Notes: generated from the sequence alone by a model not told the origin. Positions 1-8,202 are shown, counted from the stretch's first letter. The stretch is DNA of 64,000 bases from Mucilaginibacter sp. KACC 22773 (GCF_028736215.1 NZ_CP117883.1:7254001-7318000); one strand, 5' to 3'. Numbers and translations are program-made.

Positions 1-2
1 CT

Positions 3-359
3 GGCGGAACCATACACGTGCGGATGAAAAAGCTGGAGGAGATGGGTGTAATTAAGGGTGCCAGTCTGGAGGTAGATCCGCAAAAATTAGGGTATGATAT
101 TACCGCTTTTTTGGGCATTTACCTGGAAAAGGGATCGCAATATAACGAAGCTGTAAAACAGTTAAAAACTATAAAAGAGATAGTTGAGCTGCATTATACT
201 ACCGGCGAATGGAGTATTTTTGCCAAAATTGTATGCCACGATACCACCCACCTGCGCGAGGTTTTAAACGAGCAGATACAGGGCGTAAAAGGCATTCAAC
301 GTACCGAAACCTTCATTTCGCTTGAAGAAAGCATAAGAAGGCAGATTACCTTAGAATAA
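3..359 (+). CDS. Lrp/AsnC family transcriptional regulator (5' truncated by window edge)
   Basis: This is the C-terminal part of a leucine-responsive (feast/famine) DNA-binding regulator. The reading frame is open from base 3, so the real start lies before the window and roughly the first 30-40 residues, which carry most of the helix-turn-helix, are missing. The visible part opens with the end of the recognition helix and wing (HVRMKKLEEMGVIKG), which matches the family pattern, and is followed by the ligand-binding RAM domain. The effector cannot be told from this fragment. Lrp proteins usually form dimers or octamers and respond to amino acids. Confidence 0.85.
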   Translation, partial: GGTIHVRMKKLEEMGVIKGASLEVDPQKLGYDITAFLGIYLEKGSQYNEAVKQLKTIKEIVELHYTTGEWSIFAKIVCHDTTHLREVLNEQIQGVKGIQRTETFISLEESIRRQITLE

Positions 360-438
360 CTATTACCAAACGATTCGCGATTTTTTTAAAAGAGGCTGTT
401 ATCTGGGCTTTGGCCCGGGGGTAACGGTCTTTTTTATG

Positions 439-531
439 ATCAGAATTTGCAGGATTTAAGAATTAACAGAATAAAAAATGTACATTAACTGGCATTCTGA
501 ACATTCTAAAATTCTGTAAATTATGATTCAG
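439..531. repeat. Intergenic inverted repeat, CAGAATTT word family
   Basis: The left arm (439-472) and right arm (494-531) are imperfect inverted copies built on the words CAGAATTT and CAGGATTT. They lie between two convergent genes, and the right arm ends 2 nt from the stop codon of the minus-strand gene. The left arm matches one arm of the repeat at 37117-37155 at about 31 of 34 positions, so this is a dispersed family. No T-tract is present, so it does not look like an ordinary terminator. Confidence 0.6.
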
Positions 532-532
532 A

Positions 533-1249
533 TTACGCCGCATTCGATATATACTTCACCAAACTCCTTTTTGCCACCGGCAACAGCGTTTGCTCCAATG
601 GGAACGTGATGTCGCTGTGTACATAATATACCGCCGGATTGGGCATAAATTTATTGCGGTTGATAAGTTTTAGCTTCATGGCCTCGGGAGTGTTCACGAT
701 GCTGTATTCGTAGTTTTCAAGAAAATTAATGTTGATGCCCCGGTATTTATCATCCTTGCCCTCAAAAATGGTGATCTGGTACTCGTAAATAAAGCAGGTA
801 TGTTCTTTGCCGTTACGTAACGAGAAATAACCATGGTACGGCATCAGGGGTATAATACCAATAGGGTTTATATTCAATCGGCTCTCTACAAAGTCATAAA
901 TCTCCTTGCCTATTTGTATCGCGGGATTCATTTGGGCCATGGCGTAGGCGATAATCTGCTCTATCTCCTGCATACTTTGATCGTCCTGGATGATTTTCTG
1001 GTAGGTGAGCTTTACGGCATCAATATCGGCCTGGGTAAGTCGCAGCGGAAAGGCCTGCTGCATAAGCGATTTATTTTTCTTAAATTCTACCAGGTTATTA
1101 TAATGGAATATCAAATCGGCAAGGTTGGGATATAGCCGGCTTTTATCAAAGTGCCGGTTAATTTCCTGCAGATAACTTAATAATACGTACTTTTTTTGTT
1201 CAAAGTCAATGTATCCTTCAATAAACCAGTTAACACTAAGTGGTTTCAT
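533..1249 (-). CDS. Conserved hypothetical protein
   Basis: This 238-residue protein is not recognised. It has no signal peptide or membrane segment, is rich in aromatic and charged residues, and ends in a plausible folded region containing repeated Tyr/Phe-Asn patterns (GYFSLRNGKEHT, YRGININFLENYEY). The coding frame is clean over its full length, and the long plus-strand ORF inside it is a shadow. It is convergent with the Lrp gene and divergent from the RsmI-like gene, which starts 57 nt away. Its function is unknown. Confidence 0.75.
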   Translation of the reverse strand: MKPLSVNWFIEGYIDFEQKKYVLLSYLQEINRHFDKSRLYPNLADLIFHYNNLVEFKKNKSLMQQAFPLRLTQADIDAVKLTYQKIIQDDQSMQEIEQIIAYAMAQMNPAIQIGKEIYDFVESRLNINPIGIIPLMPYHGYFSLRNGKEHTCFIYEYQITIFEGKDDKYRGININFLENYEYSIVNTPEAMKLKLINRNKFMPNPAVYYVHSDITFPLEQTLLPVAKRSLVKYISNAA

Positions 1250-1305
1250 CTTTTTCGGGCTCCTTTCAATAGCTTAAATTAAACAAAAAACACCAACTTT
1301 GCAAT

Positions 1306-2016
1306 ATGCCCTATGGAACCCTTTATTTAATACCCGTGCCCCTTGCAGAGGAAGCGGCCGCAAAATCATTCACCCCCTACCTGGTTAATACAATTAATAG
1401 TATTAAGGAATATATTGTTGAGAATGAAAAAACTGCCCGCAAGTTTTTAAAAGAAGCCGGTTTAAAAACCCCGCAAAGCGAGCTTACCATTCACGATTAC
1501 AGCAAGCATAACCGCGACATGGGTAAAGCCGATTTTTTTAAAGGCTTACAAGCAGGTAACGATGTTGGCCTGATGAGCGAAGCCGGTTGCCCCGGCATAG
1601 CCGATCCTGGCGCCGAAATAGTGGACAAAGCCCATCGGATGGGTATTAAAGTGGTGCCCCTGGTTGGCCCAAGCTCTATTTTATTAGCGCTGATGGCATC
1701 CGGCTTTAACGGCCAAAGCTTTACCTTTAACGGTTACCTGCCTATTGATAAAATACTGCGGAGTAAAAAAATAAAAGAGCTGGAAGGCCTGGCAACCCGG
1801 CTTGACCAAACACAGATTTTTATTGAAACCCCTTTCCGCAATAACTCTTTATTGGAAGAGGTACTGAAAACGGCATCGCCAAAAACAAAACTTTGTATAG
1901 CTACAGACCTTACCGCAGCCACCGAATTTGTGCAAACAAAAACCATTATGGATTGGCAAAAGAAAGTGCCTGAACTGCATAAACGCCCAACCATATTTTT
2001 ACTCTTCCACGGATAA
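1306..2016 (+). CDS. RsmI-like SAM-dependent methyltransferase (tetrapyrrole methylase fold)
   Basis: This 236-residue protein belongs to the tetrapyrrole (corrin/porphyrin) methylase fold and most resembles RsmI, which 2'-O-methylates C1402 of 16S rRNA. SEAGCPGIADPG at 91-102 corresponds to the RsmI DAGxPxISDPG loop, and VGPSS at 120-124 to its PGPSA cofactor loop. The N-terminus (GTLYLIPVPLAEE) departs from the usual GTLYxVATPIGN, as in a shorter Bacteroidota paralogue group, so rRNA methylation is inferred and not certain. The downstream monooxygenase starts 3 nt after the stop, which suggests co-transcription. Confidence 0.75.
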   Translation: MPYGTLYLIPVPLAEEAAAKSFTPYLVNTINSIKEYIVENEKTARKFLKEAGLKTPQSELTIHDYSKHNRDMGKADFFKGLQAGNDVGLMSEAGCPGIADPGAEIVDKAHRMGIKVVPLVGPSSILLALMASGFNGQSFTFNGYLPIDKILRSKKIKELEGLATRLDQTQIFIETPFRNNSLLEEVLKTASPKTKLCIATDLTAATEFVQTKTIMDWQKKVPELHKRPTIFLLFHG

Positions 2017-2019
2017 AGC

Positions 2020-3621
2020 ATGCAGATTACGCAGCAACATACCCAGGTGTTGATAGTAGGCGCCGGTCCATCGGGATTAATGATGGCCGCCCAGCTATTA
2101 CGTTATGGTGTGCAGCCCGTAATTATTGATAGTAAGCAAGGGCCTACCGATAAGTCGAAAGCGCTGGCTGTACAGGCGCGATTGATGGAGATTTTCAGGC
2201 AGATGGGCGTTATTGACCGGGTGATTGCCGGCAGCAGAGCAGTTGCCGGGGCAGTTATTAACCAGGAGGGCCTTGAAGTAGCATGCTTAGCCCTTGAAGG
2301 CATTGGCGCTGGGCAAACAGCCTTCCCCTACATTTATATGTACCAGCAAAGCAAAACCGAACGCCTGCTGCTTGATTATTTAACACTTAACTGCTGCCCG
2401 GTTTACTGGAATACTACTTTACTAAGCGCGGAGCAGGATGCCTCAAAGGCCATTGTGCAACTGCAAACCGGCGCGGATACACAAACCCTTGCCTGCGATT
2501 GGTTGATAGCCGCAGATGGTGCACGCAGCCCCATACGAAAACACTTACAGCTAACTTTCAACGGCGATACTTACCAACACCAGTTTTATGTAGCCGATGT
2601 TAAAATAGAGGATGTTTTGGGCGATAAAGTGAGCCTATATCTATCGAAAAAGGGATTCGCTGCTTTTTTCCTGATGCCCGAGGAGCATTATTGCCGTATT
2701 GTTGGCAACCTGCCCAATGAGTTTGACAACCGCGAAGGGCTGCAAATGGACGACGTATTACCTTACCTGGATACCGTAACCGGAGCTGGCGTTAAAATAG
2801 CCCATACCAACTGGTTTACTACCTATAAACTACACCACCGCATGGCTGGTAAATTCAGGGAACAGCGTTGTTTTTTAATAGGTGATGCCGCGCACATTCA
2901 TTCCCCGGTTGGCGGGCAGGGTATGAATACCGGTTTGCAGGATGCCTATAACCTGGCCTGGAAATTAGCAGGTGTGGTTAATAACCAATTAAAAGAATCC
3001 ATTTTAGATAGTTATGCCGCCGAGCGCATGCCCGTGGCGCGTGAACTGCTAAACACTACCGACCGGATTTTTAAAATGATCCTGTTGCGTAACTGGTTTG
3101 TTGGGCTATTTAAAAAATGGCTGCTGCCGGTATTGCTGAAAAGGACATGGAGCAAGCCCGCATCACGGCAGGCGTTTTTTAAGCGGGTATCTCAAACGGG
3201 CATCAGTTATCGCGATAGCCAGATTAGCCTGAACCTGAGCCATGCTACTCAAATAAAGGCCGGCGACAGATTACCCTATCTCAAAGTTTTCGATGAGAAG
3301 AAACAACAAGAAACCGACCTGCACGAATGGTGCAGCAAGCCAGGCTTTACCATCATAGCGCTTGGCAAGCTACAGGAAATAGACCTGTTTACCCTTGCCA
3401 AATGGATAACCCAGAAATACCCGGCCAACCTCAACTTTTTTTATCTGCCCCCATCAGCCAAAAACCAGCCTGTATTTGATGCTTTCGAGATCAAAGAAAG
3501 TCAAAAAAAGGCCATCATTGTTCGTCCGGATATGCACATTGGCTTTTTAAATGATGTGGTGGATATAGATATGATGGATAATTATTTACAGAATGTAGTG
3601 GGGTTTGTTGGTGGGCAGTAA
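2020..3621 (+). CDS. FAD-dependent aromatic-ring monooxygenase (PheA/TfdB/UbiH class)
   Basis: This is a class A flavoprotein hydroxylase of 533 residues. The N-terminal dinucleotide-binding motif GAGPSG is at residues 14-19, the DG motif appears as WLIAADGARSPIRKHL, and the second FAD motif is GDAAHIHSPVGGQGMN near residue 288. The C-terminal 120 residues look like the thioredoxin-like tail of phenol hydroxylase types. Such enzymes hydroxylate phenolic or polyketide substrates using NAD(P)H and O2, but the substrate here cannot be inferred. It is probably in an operon with the preceding methyltransferase. Confidence 0.88.
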   Translation: MQITQQHTQVLIVGAGPSGLMMAAQLLRYGVQPVIIDSKQGPTDKSKALAVQARLMEIFRQMGVIDRVIAGSRAVAGAVINQEGLEVACLALEGIGAGQTAFPYIYMYQQSKTERLLLDYLTLNCCPVYWNTTLLSAEQDASKAIVQLQTGADTQTLACDWLIAADGARSPIRKHLQLTFNGDTYQHQFYVADVKIEDVLGDKVSLYLSKKGFAAFFLMPEEHYCRIVGNLPNEFDNREGLQMDDVLPYLDTVTGAGVKIAHTNWFTTYKLHHRMAGKFREQRCFLIGDAAHIHSPVGGQGMNTGLQDAYNLAWKLAGVVNNQLKESILDSYAAERMPVARELLNTTDRIFKMILLRNWFVGLFKKWLLPVLLKRTWSKPASRQAFFKRVSQTGISYRDSQISLNLSHATQIKAGDRLPYLKVFDEKKQQETDLHEWCSKPGFTIIALGKLQEIDLFTLAKWITQKYPANLNFFYLPPSAKNQPVFDAFEIKESQKKAIIVRPDMHIGFLNDVVDIDMMDNYLQNVVGFVGGQ

Positions 3622-3700
3622 GCGGTTTGTAGCGGGTAGTTTGCACTAATTGGAAACACGAGAATAAACCCTGTGGGTCCGGCCTTGTCCTAAAGTCGTG

Positions 3701-3738
3701 TAAAAAAGAAAGCGCCTGTGTGTCATAAACACAGACGC
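3701..3738 (-). terminator. Rho-independent terminator of the miaE-LytTR transcript
   Basis: Read on the minus strand, GCGTCTGTG and CACAGGCGC form a 9-bp stem with one mismatch around a 9-nt loop, followed by TTTCTTTTTT. It lies about 200 nt beyond the stop of the LytTR gene. Confidence 0.7.
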
Positions 3739-3939
3739 CTTATCGAAACTATTATGAAAAAAGGGTATGTTAAACCCAACTTTGCCCTGCAACGCCGTTG
3801 GGATAACGATGTAAAGATGCGAAGGAATTGCTCCTTAACCAACCGTGTATCGGCGAATGGGCATTTTGTATAGATGAATAAATAAAATCCGGATTATTGA
3901 AGCGAAAAAACGGACTACAAGTATCCTTAGCGGGATCTC
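3739..3939. other. Non-coding stretch with one doubtful 40-codon ORF
   Basis: This gap lies between the monooxygenase and the LytTR regulator, apart from the terminator. The only open frame is a plus-strand ORF at 3754-3876, starting MKKGYVKPNF. No upstream promoter or neighbour supports it as a gene. Confidence 0.3.
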
Positions 3940-4641
3940 TTAACGTGATTTCATCCAGTTTCTGACAAAATCAAGATAACTCTCGCTCACAGGCAGTTCA
4001 ATATCGGTGAGTTTAACTTTACGGTTTTGGATAGACCTGATCTTGTTCACCGGAACAATATAACTGCGGTGAATCCGCTGAAATTTATCTGCGGGCAGCT
4101 TTTCCAGTACTTTTTTTAATGGCATCAGTGTAAGCACCGTTTTGGCGTTGGTAACATGAATTTTGATATAATCTTCCATGCTTTCAATATATTCGATGGT
4201 GTTTAAGTCAACCTTCACCATCCGGTATTCCGAGTATACGTAAAGGCTTTCGTCGGCCTGTTCGGTGGCAGGCCTGGTTTTGTACTGGTGATAATCAACC
4301 GCTTTTTCAACGGCCTTTTCAAAACGTTTAAAATCGATAGGTTTCAGGATATAATCAATGGCCTCCAGTTCAAAGCCTTCAAATGCAAAGTTTTTATAGG
4401 CGGTGGTAAATATCACCATGGGCTTAACCTTGAGCGCGCGCACCAGGTCAATCCCTGTAATATCGGGCATATTGATGTCGATAAAAAGCAGGTCGATAGG
4501 TGTGTTTTTTAAAAACTCCGCGCCCGTAATGGCATCCTCAAAAGTATTCAGCAACTGCAAAAACGGAAAACGTGCAACATAGCCGGCAATGAGTTTTAAT
4601 GCCAGGGGTTCGTCGTCAATTGCGATACATTTAAGCAGCAT
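3940..4641 (-). CDS. LytTR-family response regulator
   Basis: This 233-residue regulator has an N-terminal receiver (residues 1-120) with the phospho-acceptor Asp55 in FIDINMPDITG, acidic residues D9-D10 near the start, and a conserved Lys in ILKPIDF. A C-terminal LytTR DNA-binding domain spans about 130-230 (FQRIHRSYIVPVNKI). No histidine kinase is adjacent, although LytS/YehU-type kinases are normally the partner, so it is an orphan within this window. It follows miaE by 22 nt on the same strand and is probably co-transcribed with it. Confidence 0.9.
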   Translation of the reverse strand: MLLKCIAIDDEPLALKLIAGYVARFPFLQLLNTFEDAITGAEFLKNTPIDLLFIDINMPDITGIDLVRALKVKPMVIFTTAYKNFAFEGFELEAIDYILKPIDFKRFEKAVEKAVDYHQYKTRPATEQADESLYVYSEYRMVKVDLNTIEYIESMEDYIKIHVTNAKTVLTLMPLKKVLEKLPADKFQRIHRSYIVPVNKIRSIQNRKVKLTDIELPVSESYLDFVRNWMKSR

Positions 4642-4663
4642 AGTTTTTATTTATAAAGAGGGG

Positions 4664-5263
4664 TTAACCGTGTATTGTCTCGCTTTTACCGTAGTTCTGA
4701 ATCACTTTAGCTTCATAAGCCAAAAACTCCTTCCAGCGCATTTCCACATCTATCTCCACCGCATATTTTTTGGCCAGACGTATAAACATCGAATAGTGTG
4801 TGGCCTCGCTTATCATCAATTCATGGTAAAATTCAGATAGTTCCGCATCGTTAATGTTTTCAGATAGTACCTTAAAACGTTCGCAACTGCGTGCCTCAAT
4901 CATGGCCGAAAACAATAAGCGATCTATCAATTGTGCCTCGCGGCCGCCGCCAATGATAATAAACTTACGCAGCTCATTCACATAATTGTCTTTACGTTCG
5001 CGGCCCAATAAAAAACCACGTGCTACAATTATATCATGTACCCGTTTAAAGTGGTCCATTTCTTCCTGTACCAACAGGGCCATTTCCTGCACCAGGTCGG
5101 ATAAGTTTGGGTTTTGTACAATGAGGGTAATGGCATTACTGGCCGCCTTTTGTTCGCAAAAAGCGTGGTCGGTCAACAATTCTTCAATATTGCTTTCCAC
5201 CACATTTTTAACCCAAAGCGGATCAGTAGGTAGTTGTAATTTAAGTATGGTTTTCTCGCTCAC
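4664..5263 (-). CDS. miaE: tRNA 2-methylthio-N6-isopentenyl adenosine-37 hydroxylase (MiaE family)
   Basis: This is a non-haem diiron hydroxylase of 199 residues with a ferritin-like four-helix bundle. In the family it hydroxylates the isopentenyl group of ms2i6A37 in tRNAs reading UNN codons. The diiron ligands appear as E37 (CEQKA), the EEMDH motif at 67-71, an EARSCERF glutamate and a SEATHYSMF Glu/His pair. Its length is typical for the short Bacteroidota version. It lies upstream of the LytTR regulator. Confidence 0.85.
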   Translation of the reverse strand: MSEKTILKLQLPTDPLWVKNVVESNIEELLTDHAFCEQKAASNAITLIVQNPNLSDLVQEMALLVQEEMDHFKRVHDIIVARGFLLGRERKDNYVNELRKFIIIGGGREAQLIDRLLFSAMIEARSCERFKVLSENINDAELSEFYHELMISEATHYSMFIRLAKKYAVEIDVEMRWKEFLAYEAKVIQNYGKSETIHG

Positions 5264-5294
5264 GAGGACAAATATAGTTGAAGTAGGTGAAAAG

Positions 5295-5604
5295 TTATTC
5301 TCCTGGCCCGAATGCCGGATTATTAGATATTAACCGGGAATGATGGTGGATGGAAAGAATATAAATTTTTTCGGAAGATACTATCTTATAAATTATCCTG
5401 TAATTTTGAAAAATTAGCTCTCTGTAATTCGGATCTTCCAATTCAGGAACAACCCGGCCAATTAATGGGTGCAAAACCAATCTGTTTATGGTGCCCTCAA
5501 TTTTTATTCTTTCCAGCCGCGCATATTTTATAGAATCGCGCTTTATGTAATCTATAATGTCTTTTAAGTCTAATCTGGCTGTTGGATAGTATTATTTTAA
5601 CCAC
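5295..5604 (-). pseudogene. RelE/ParE-family toxin, apparently frameshifted near its start
   Basis: The frame running down from 5591 encodes a near-complete RelE/ParE toxin: YPTARLDLKDIIDYIKRDS, then HPLIGRVVPEL, then NYRIIYKI and ILSIHHHSRL at the end. It has no ATG, GTG or TTG before the middle of the protein. The expected start, a GTG at 5604 overlapping the antitoxin's 3' end, reads V-V-K-I-I in the wrong frame. Restoring two bases (or removing one) around 5589 would join that start to the toxin frame. The first usable in-frame codon is TTG at 5480, giving only a 61-residue C-terminal half. I infer a recently inactivated toxin; a sequencing error is the alternative. Confidence 0.6.
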
Positions 5605-5774
5605 AGGTCCATCTCTTTTTTCATGTCCTCCCAGTCTATCCCCTCACCATCTTCAATTTCCTTCTCGCCATTTTCAATTTTCTGCAGTAAGATCACTTTA
5701 TCCACCAGATCATCAACCGAAAAGGTTTCTGGCATGTGATCTATCAATTCCTTTACTTTATCTTTAGTAAGCAT
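5592..5774 (-). CDS. Small antitoxin-like protein upstream of RelE/ParE
   Basis: This 60-residue acidic protein (KDKVKELIDHMPETFSVDDL at the start, EDMKKEMDLWLK at the end) has the shape of the short Bacteroidota antitoxins encoded directly before ParE/RelE toxins: an N-terminal dimerisation helix and an acidic C-terminal toxin-binding tail. The toxin remnant follows immediately in the same frame after the TAA stop. It lies downstream of nadD on the same strand. Its antitoxin role is inferred from the position. Confidence 0.65.
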   Translation of the reverse strand: MLTKDKVKELIDHMPETFSVDDLVDKVILLQKIENGEKEIEDGEGIDWEDMKKEMDLWLK

Positions 5775-5805
5775 ATTGAGCCCTCCTTTTTATAAATATA
5801 CGGTT

Positions 5806-6378
5806 TTACTTATACAAACTCTTACTTTCGATAAATTTCAAAACAGGATCGGGCACAAAATATTGTACGTTTTTTTTCTCGGAGATGGATTTGCGGATGA
5901 AGGTTGCCGATAATTCCATCTGCGGTGTCATGGTAATGGTTACGGATGGATGGTCGGCCAATTCGGCGTTCTCATAGCCTGGGCGGGGGTACACGTAAAT
6001 GCGGTAATCGCGCAGGATAAGTTTATAATTCTTCCACTTATGCAAGGTGCCCAGGTTATCTGAGCCCATGATAAGGGCAAATTCATGCTCAGGATATTTT
6101 TCTTTAAGGTGGGTTAGCGTATCTATAGTATAGGATGGTTGCGGTAGCCTCAACTCAACATCGCTTACAGCAATATTGGTAGCATTGTCGGTTGCCAGGC
6201 GGGCCATCTCCAACCTGTCATAGGTATTAATCAGGTCGCCGTATTTTTTGAGCGGATTTTGGGGCGATACTACCAGCCAAACCTTATCTAATGTGGTATG
6301 GTTGGCCATGTAGTTGGCAATAATAAGGTGCCCTATATGTATTGGATTAAATGAACCGAACAGTAAGCCTATTTTCAT
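5806..6378 (-). CDS. nadD: Nicotinate-nucleotide adenylyltransferase
   Basis: NadD transfers AMP from ATP to nicotinate mononucleotide, forming deamido-NAD in NAD biosynthesis. The 190-residue protein begins with the nucleotidyltransferase motif GSFNPIHIGH (8-17), which carries the HxGH signature, and ends with the second motif SATFIRKSI that replaces ISSTxIR. The substrate loop MGSDNLGTLHKWKN is also typical. It lies downstream of gmk on the minus strand, and the gap between them is filled by a hairpin repeat. Confidence 0.95.
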   Translation of the reverse strand: MKIGLLFGSFNPIHIGHLIIANYMANHTTLDKVWLVVSPQNPLKKYGDLINTYDRLEMARLATDNATNIAVSDVELRLPQPSYTIDTLTHLKEKYPEHEFALIMGSDNLGTLHKWKNYKLILRDYRIYVYPRPGYENAELADHPSVTITMTPQMELSATFIRKSISEKKNVQYFVPDPVLKFIESKSLYK

Positions 6379-6383
6379 TCTTT

Positions 6384-6475
6384 GTTCATAGTTAATAGTT
6401 CATGGATCATAGTTGTAGCGATCATAGCATTATAACAGATGGTTCACTATGAACAATGAACCATCAACTATGAAC
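6384..6475. repeat. Intergenic inverted repeat filling the gmk-nadD gap (TTCATAG word)
   Basis: The left arm (6384-6412) and right arm (6446-6475) match at about 25 of 29 positions and are made of GTTCATAG/GTTCATGG words. The right arm begins directly after the gmk stop codon as read on the minus strand, and the left arm ends 5 nt from the nadD start codon. The whole intergenic region is therefore this element. Confidence 0.75.
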
Positions 6476-7048
6476 TCAGGCCCCAATAAAGTTCCTCACC
6501 AATTCCTGCGCTTCTTTGCAAGCCGTTTCAAGATCGTAATTTTTAAGGATAATATCAAACTGGGGCGCGTATTTTAGTTCTTTTTCTGCTTTGGCAAAGC
6601 GTTCTTTCAATTTCTCTTCACTATCGGTGCCGCGGCCGGTTAATCGCTCAATTAAAACCTCTAATGATGGGGGCTGAACGAAGATAGCCAACGCCTGGCC
6701 ATCATATTTACGCTTCAGGTGTAGGCCGCCTTCTACATCGATATCAAAAATTACAGTTTTGCCTTTTGCCCAGATGCGCTCAATTTCAGCTCGTAATGTG
6801 CCGTAAAATGTTCCGGTGTAAACTTCTTCAAACTCAACAAATTGCTTTTTGGCAATACGGTGCGTAAACTCGGCCAGGCTAATAAAGTAATAGTCTTTGC
6901 CGTCTTGCTCATCGCCGCGCGCCTGGCGGGTAGTTGCCGAAATGGAAAACTCCAGCTCGGGCATTACACTCAACAGGTGATGTACTATGGTGGTTTTACC
7001 AGCGCCGGATGGGGCCGAAAATATGATGAGTTTACCGTTTTGGTTCAT
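6476..7048 (-). CDS. gmk: Guanylate kinase
   Basis: Gmk phosphorylates GMP to GDP. The P-loop is APSGAGKT at residues 12-19, followed by the GMP-binding region (SATTRQARGDEQDGKDYYFIS) and the lid segment RLTGRGTDSEEKLKERF. At 190 residues the length is typical. The start codon and the next codons (ATGAACC) are themselves part of the tandem words of the upstream repeat. It sits between yicC and nadD, an order common in Bacteroidota. Confidence 0.96.
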   Translation of the reverse strand: MNQNGKLIIFSAPSGAGKTTIVHHLLSVMPELEFSISATTRQARGDEQDGKDYYFISLAEFTHRIAKKQFVEFEEVYTGTFYGTLRAEIERIWAKGKTVIFDIDVEGGLHLKRKYDGQALAIFVQPPSLEVLIERLTGRGTDSEEKLKERFAKAEKELKYAPQFDIILKNYDLETACKEAQELVRNFIGA

Positions 7049-7137
7049 AGTTCATGGTTCATGGTTCATAGCAAGGTTGGTTATAGTTATGATACCTATG
7101 TTACCATGAACTATGAACCATCAACTATGAACTATAA
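7038..7137. repeat. Intergenic inverted repeat filling the yicC-gmk gap (TTCATAG word)
   Basis: Arms 7038-7072 and 7103-7137 match at about 29 of 35 positions. The left arm includes the gmk start codon and the right arm includes the yicC stop codon. The words are the same as at 6384-6475 and 21303-21379. Confidence 0.78.
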
Positions 7138-8007
7138 TACATTTAAAAGTTGTTCTTTAATTTTTTCCAATTCTTCTTTCATACCTACAACCAGTTTTTG
7201 GATGTTAGCATCGTTGGCTTTTGAGCCAAGGGTGTTGATTTCCCGGCCTATCTCCTGCGAAATAAAACCAAGCTTTTTGCCATTGGCATCAGCATTTTTA
7301 AGGGTTTCGATAAAGTATTCGCAGTGGGTTTTAAGGCGAATCTTTTCTTCGGTGATATCCAGCTTATCTATGTAATAAATAAGCTCCTGCTCAAACCGAT
7401 TTTGATCAATGGCTTCACGATTGGTGGCTTCGGCCAGGAAAGTATTCAACCTTTCACGAATCAGCGGTATCCGTTTAGGGTCTTCCAATTCAACCAGTTC
7501 AAGGTTTTTGAGGATGATGCCAATGCGGTATTTTACATCATTCTCGAGTACATTGCCTTCATCGGCCCTGAATTGCTGAAAAGCAGCCATAGCCTGCTGA
7601 AAAGTTTTTTCAACCTGCTTCCACTCATCTTCAGATACCGTCTCCTCGTCGTATTTAACAACTTCGGGCAAGCCCAAGGCAAGTTGCATCAGGTTGGCGG
7701 CAGGTTCGTTAAGCTCGTCGCTTACATCCTTAAGCTGCTGATAATAGTGTTTAAGCAAAACTTTATCAATACCAGCTGCTTTTACAGAGGCATTAACCTG
7801 CTCTACATTGATAGATAAGTTTACCTTACCACGTTCAATCAGTTTACTGCAATCGTTACGCAGCTGAAATTCCTTTTCAGAGAAAATTTTAGGCAAACGA
7901 AGCGAAAGTTCAAGAAATTTACTGTTCAGGGATTTAATTTCAACGGTGTATTTAGTATTACCCGAATCAAAACTGGCAATTCCATACCCTGTCATGGATT
8001 TTATCAT
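7132..8007 (-). CDS. YicC family endoribonuclease
   Basis: This is a YicC/YloC protein of 291 residues, a family reported as endoribonucleases acting on mRNA and small RNAs. The N-terminal hallmark MIKSMTGYG is present and fixes the start at 8007, two codons inside the longest frame. VEIKSLNSKFLE follows, and the C-terminal DUF1732 signature GKKLGFISQEIGREINTLGSKA closes the protein. It is commonly next to gmk, as here. The upstream region is a separate hairpin repeat. Confidence 0.93.
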   Translation of the reverse strand: MIKSMTGYGIASFDSGNTKYTVEIKSLNSKFLELSLRLPKIFSEKEFQLRNDCSKLIERGKVNLSINVEQVNASVKAAGIDKVLLKHYYQQLKDVSDELNEPAANLMQLALGLPEVVKYDEETVSEDEWKQVEKTFQQAMAAFQQFRADEGNVLENDVKYRIGIILKNLELVELEDPKRIPLIRERLNTFLAEATNREAIDQNRFEQELIYYIDKLDITEEKIRLKTHCEYFIETLKNADANGKKLGFISQEIGREINTLGSKANDANIQKLVVGMKEELEKIKEQLLNVL

Positions 8008-8025
8008 GTGCAAAGATAGGGTTTT

Positions 8026-8128
8026 AGTCGGAAAGTCCGAAAGTCGGGAAAGTCAGGAAGGCCAAAAGGTAAAAATGCCTCACAAGGCTCCTTCTTTCAG
8101 ACTTTCCCGACTTTCGGACTTTCCGACT
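8026..8128. repeat. Intergenic hairpin with perfect 29-nt arms (AAAGTCGG word)
   Basis: The arms 8026-8054 and 8100-8128 are perfect inverted copies made of GAAAGTC words, around a 45-nt spacer. They lie between the divergent yicC gene and the secreted protein gene at 8203. No promoter element is visible inside the arms. Confidence 0.85.
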
Positions 8129-8202
8129 TCCCCACAACCTTTAACACTTTTTCACACTTGGTGTAAAATACTCTGTATATATTTACGTTCTTATTTGTAC
8201 TA

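Noticed and set aside
1289..1305. AACTTTGC as a -7 promoter element for the RsmI-like gene
   Set aside because: It lies only about 9 nt from the start codon, too close for a normal leader, and lacks the TA.
3640..3700. CRISPR array or phage remnants in the window
   Set aside because: No direct repeat with regular spacers and no phage-type gene was found. The word repeats are inverted, not direct with unique spacers.
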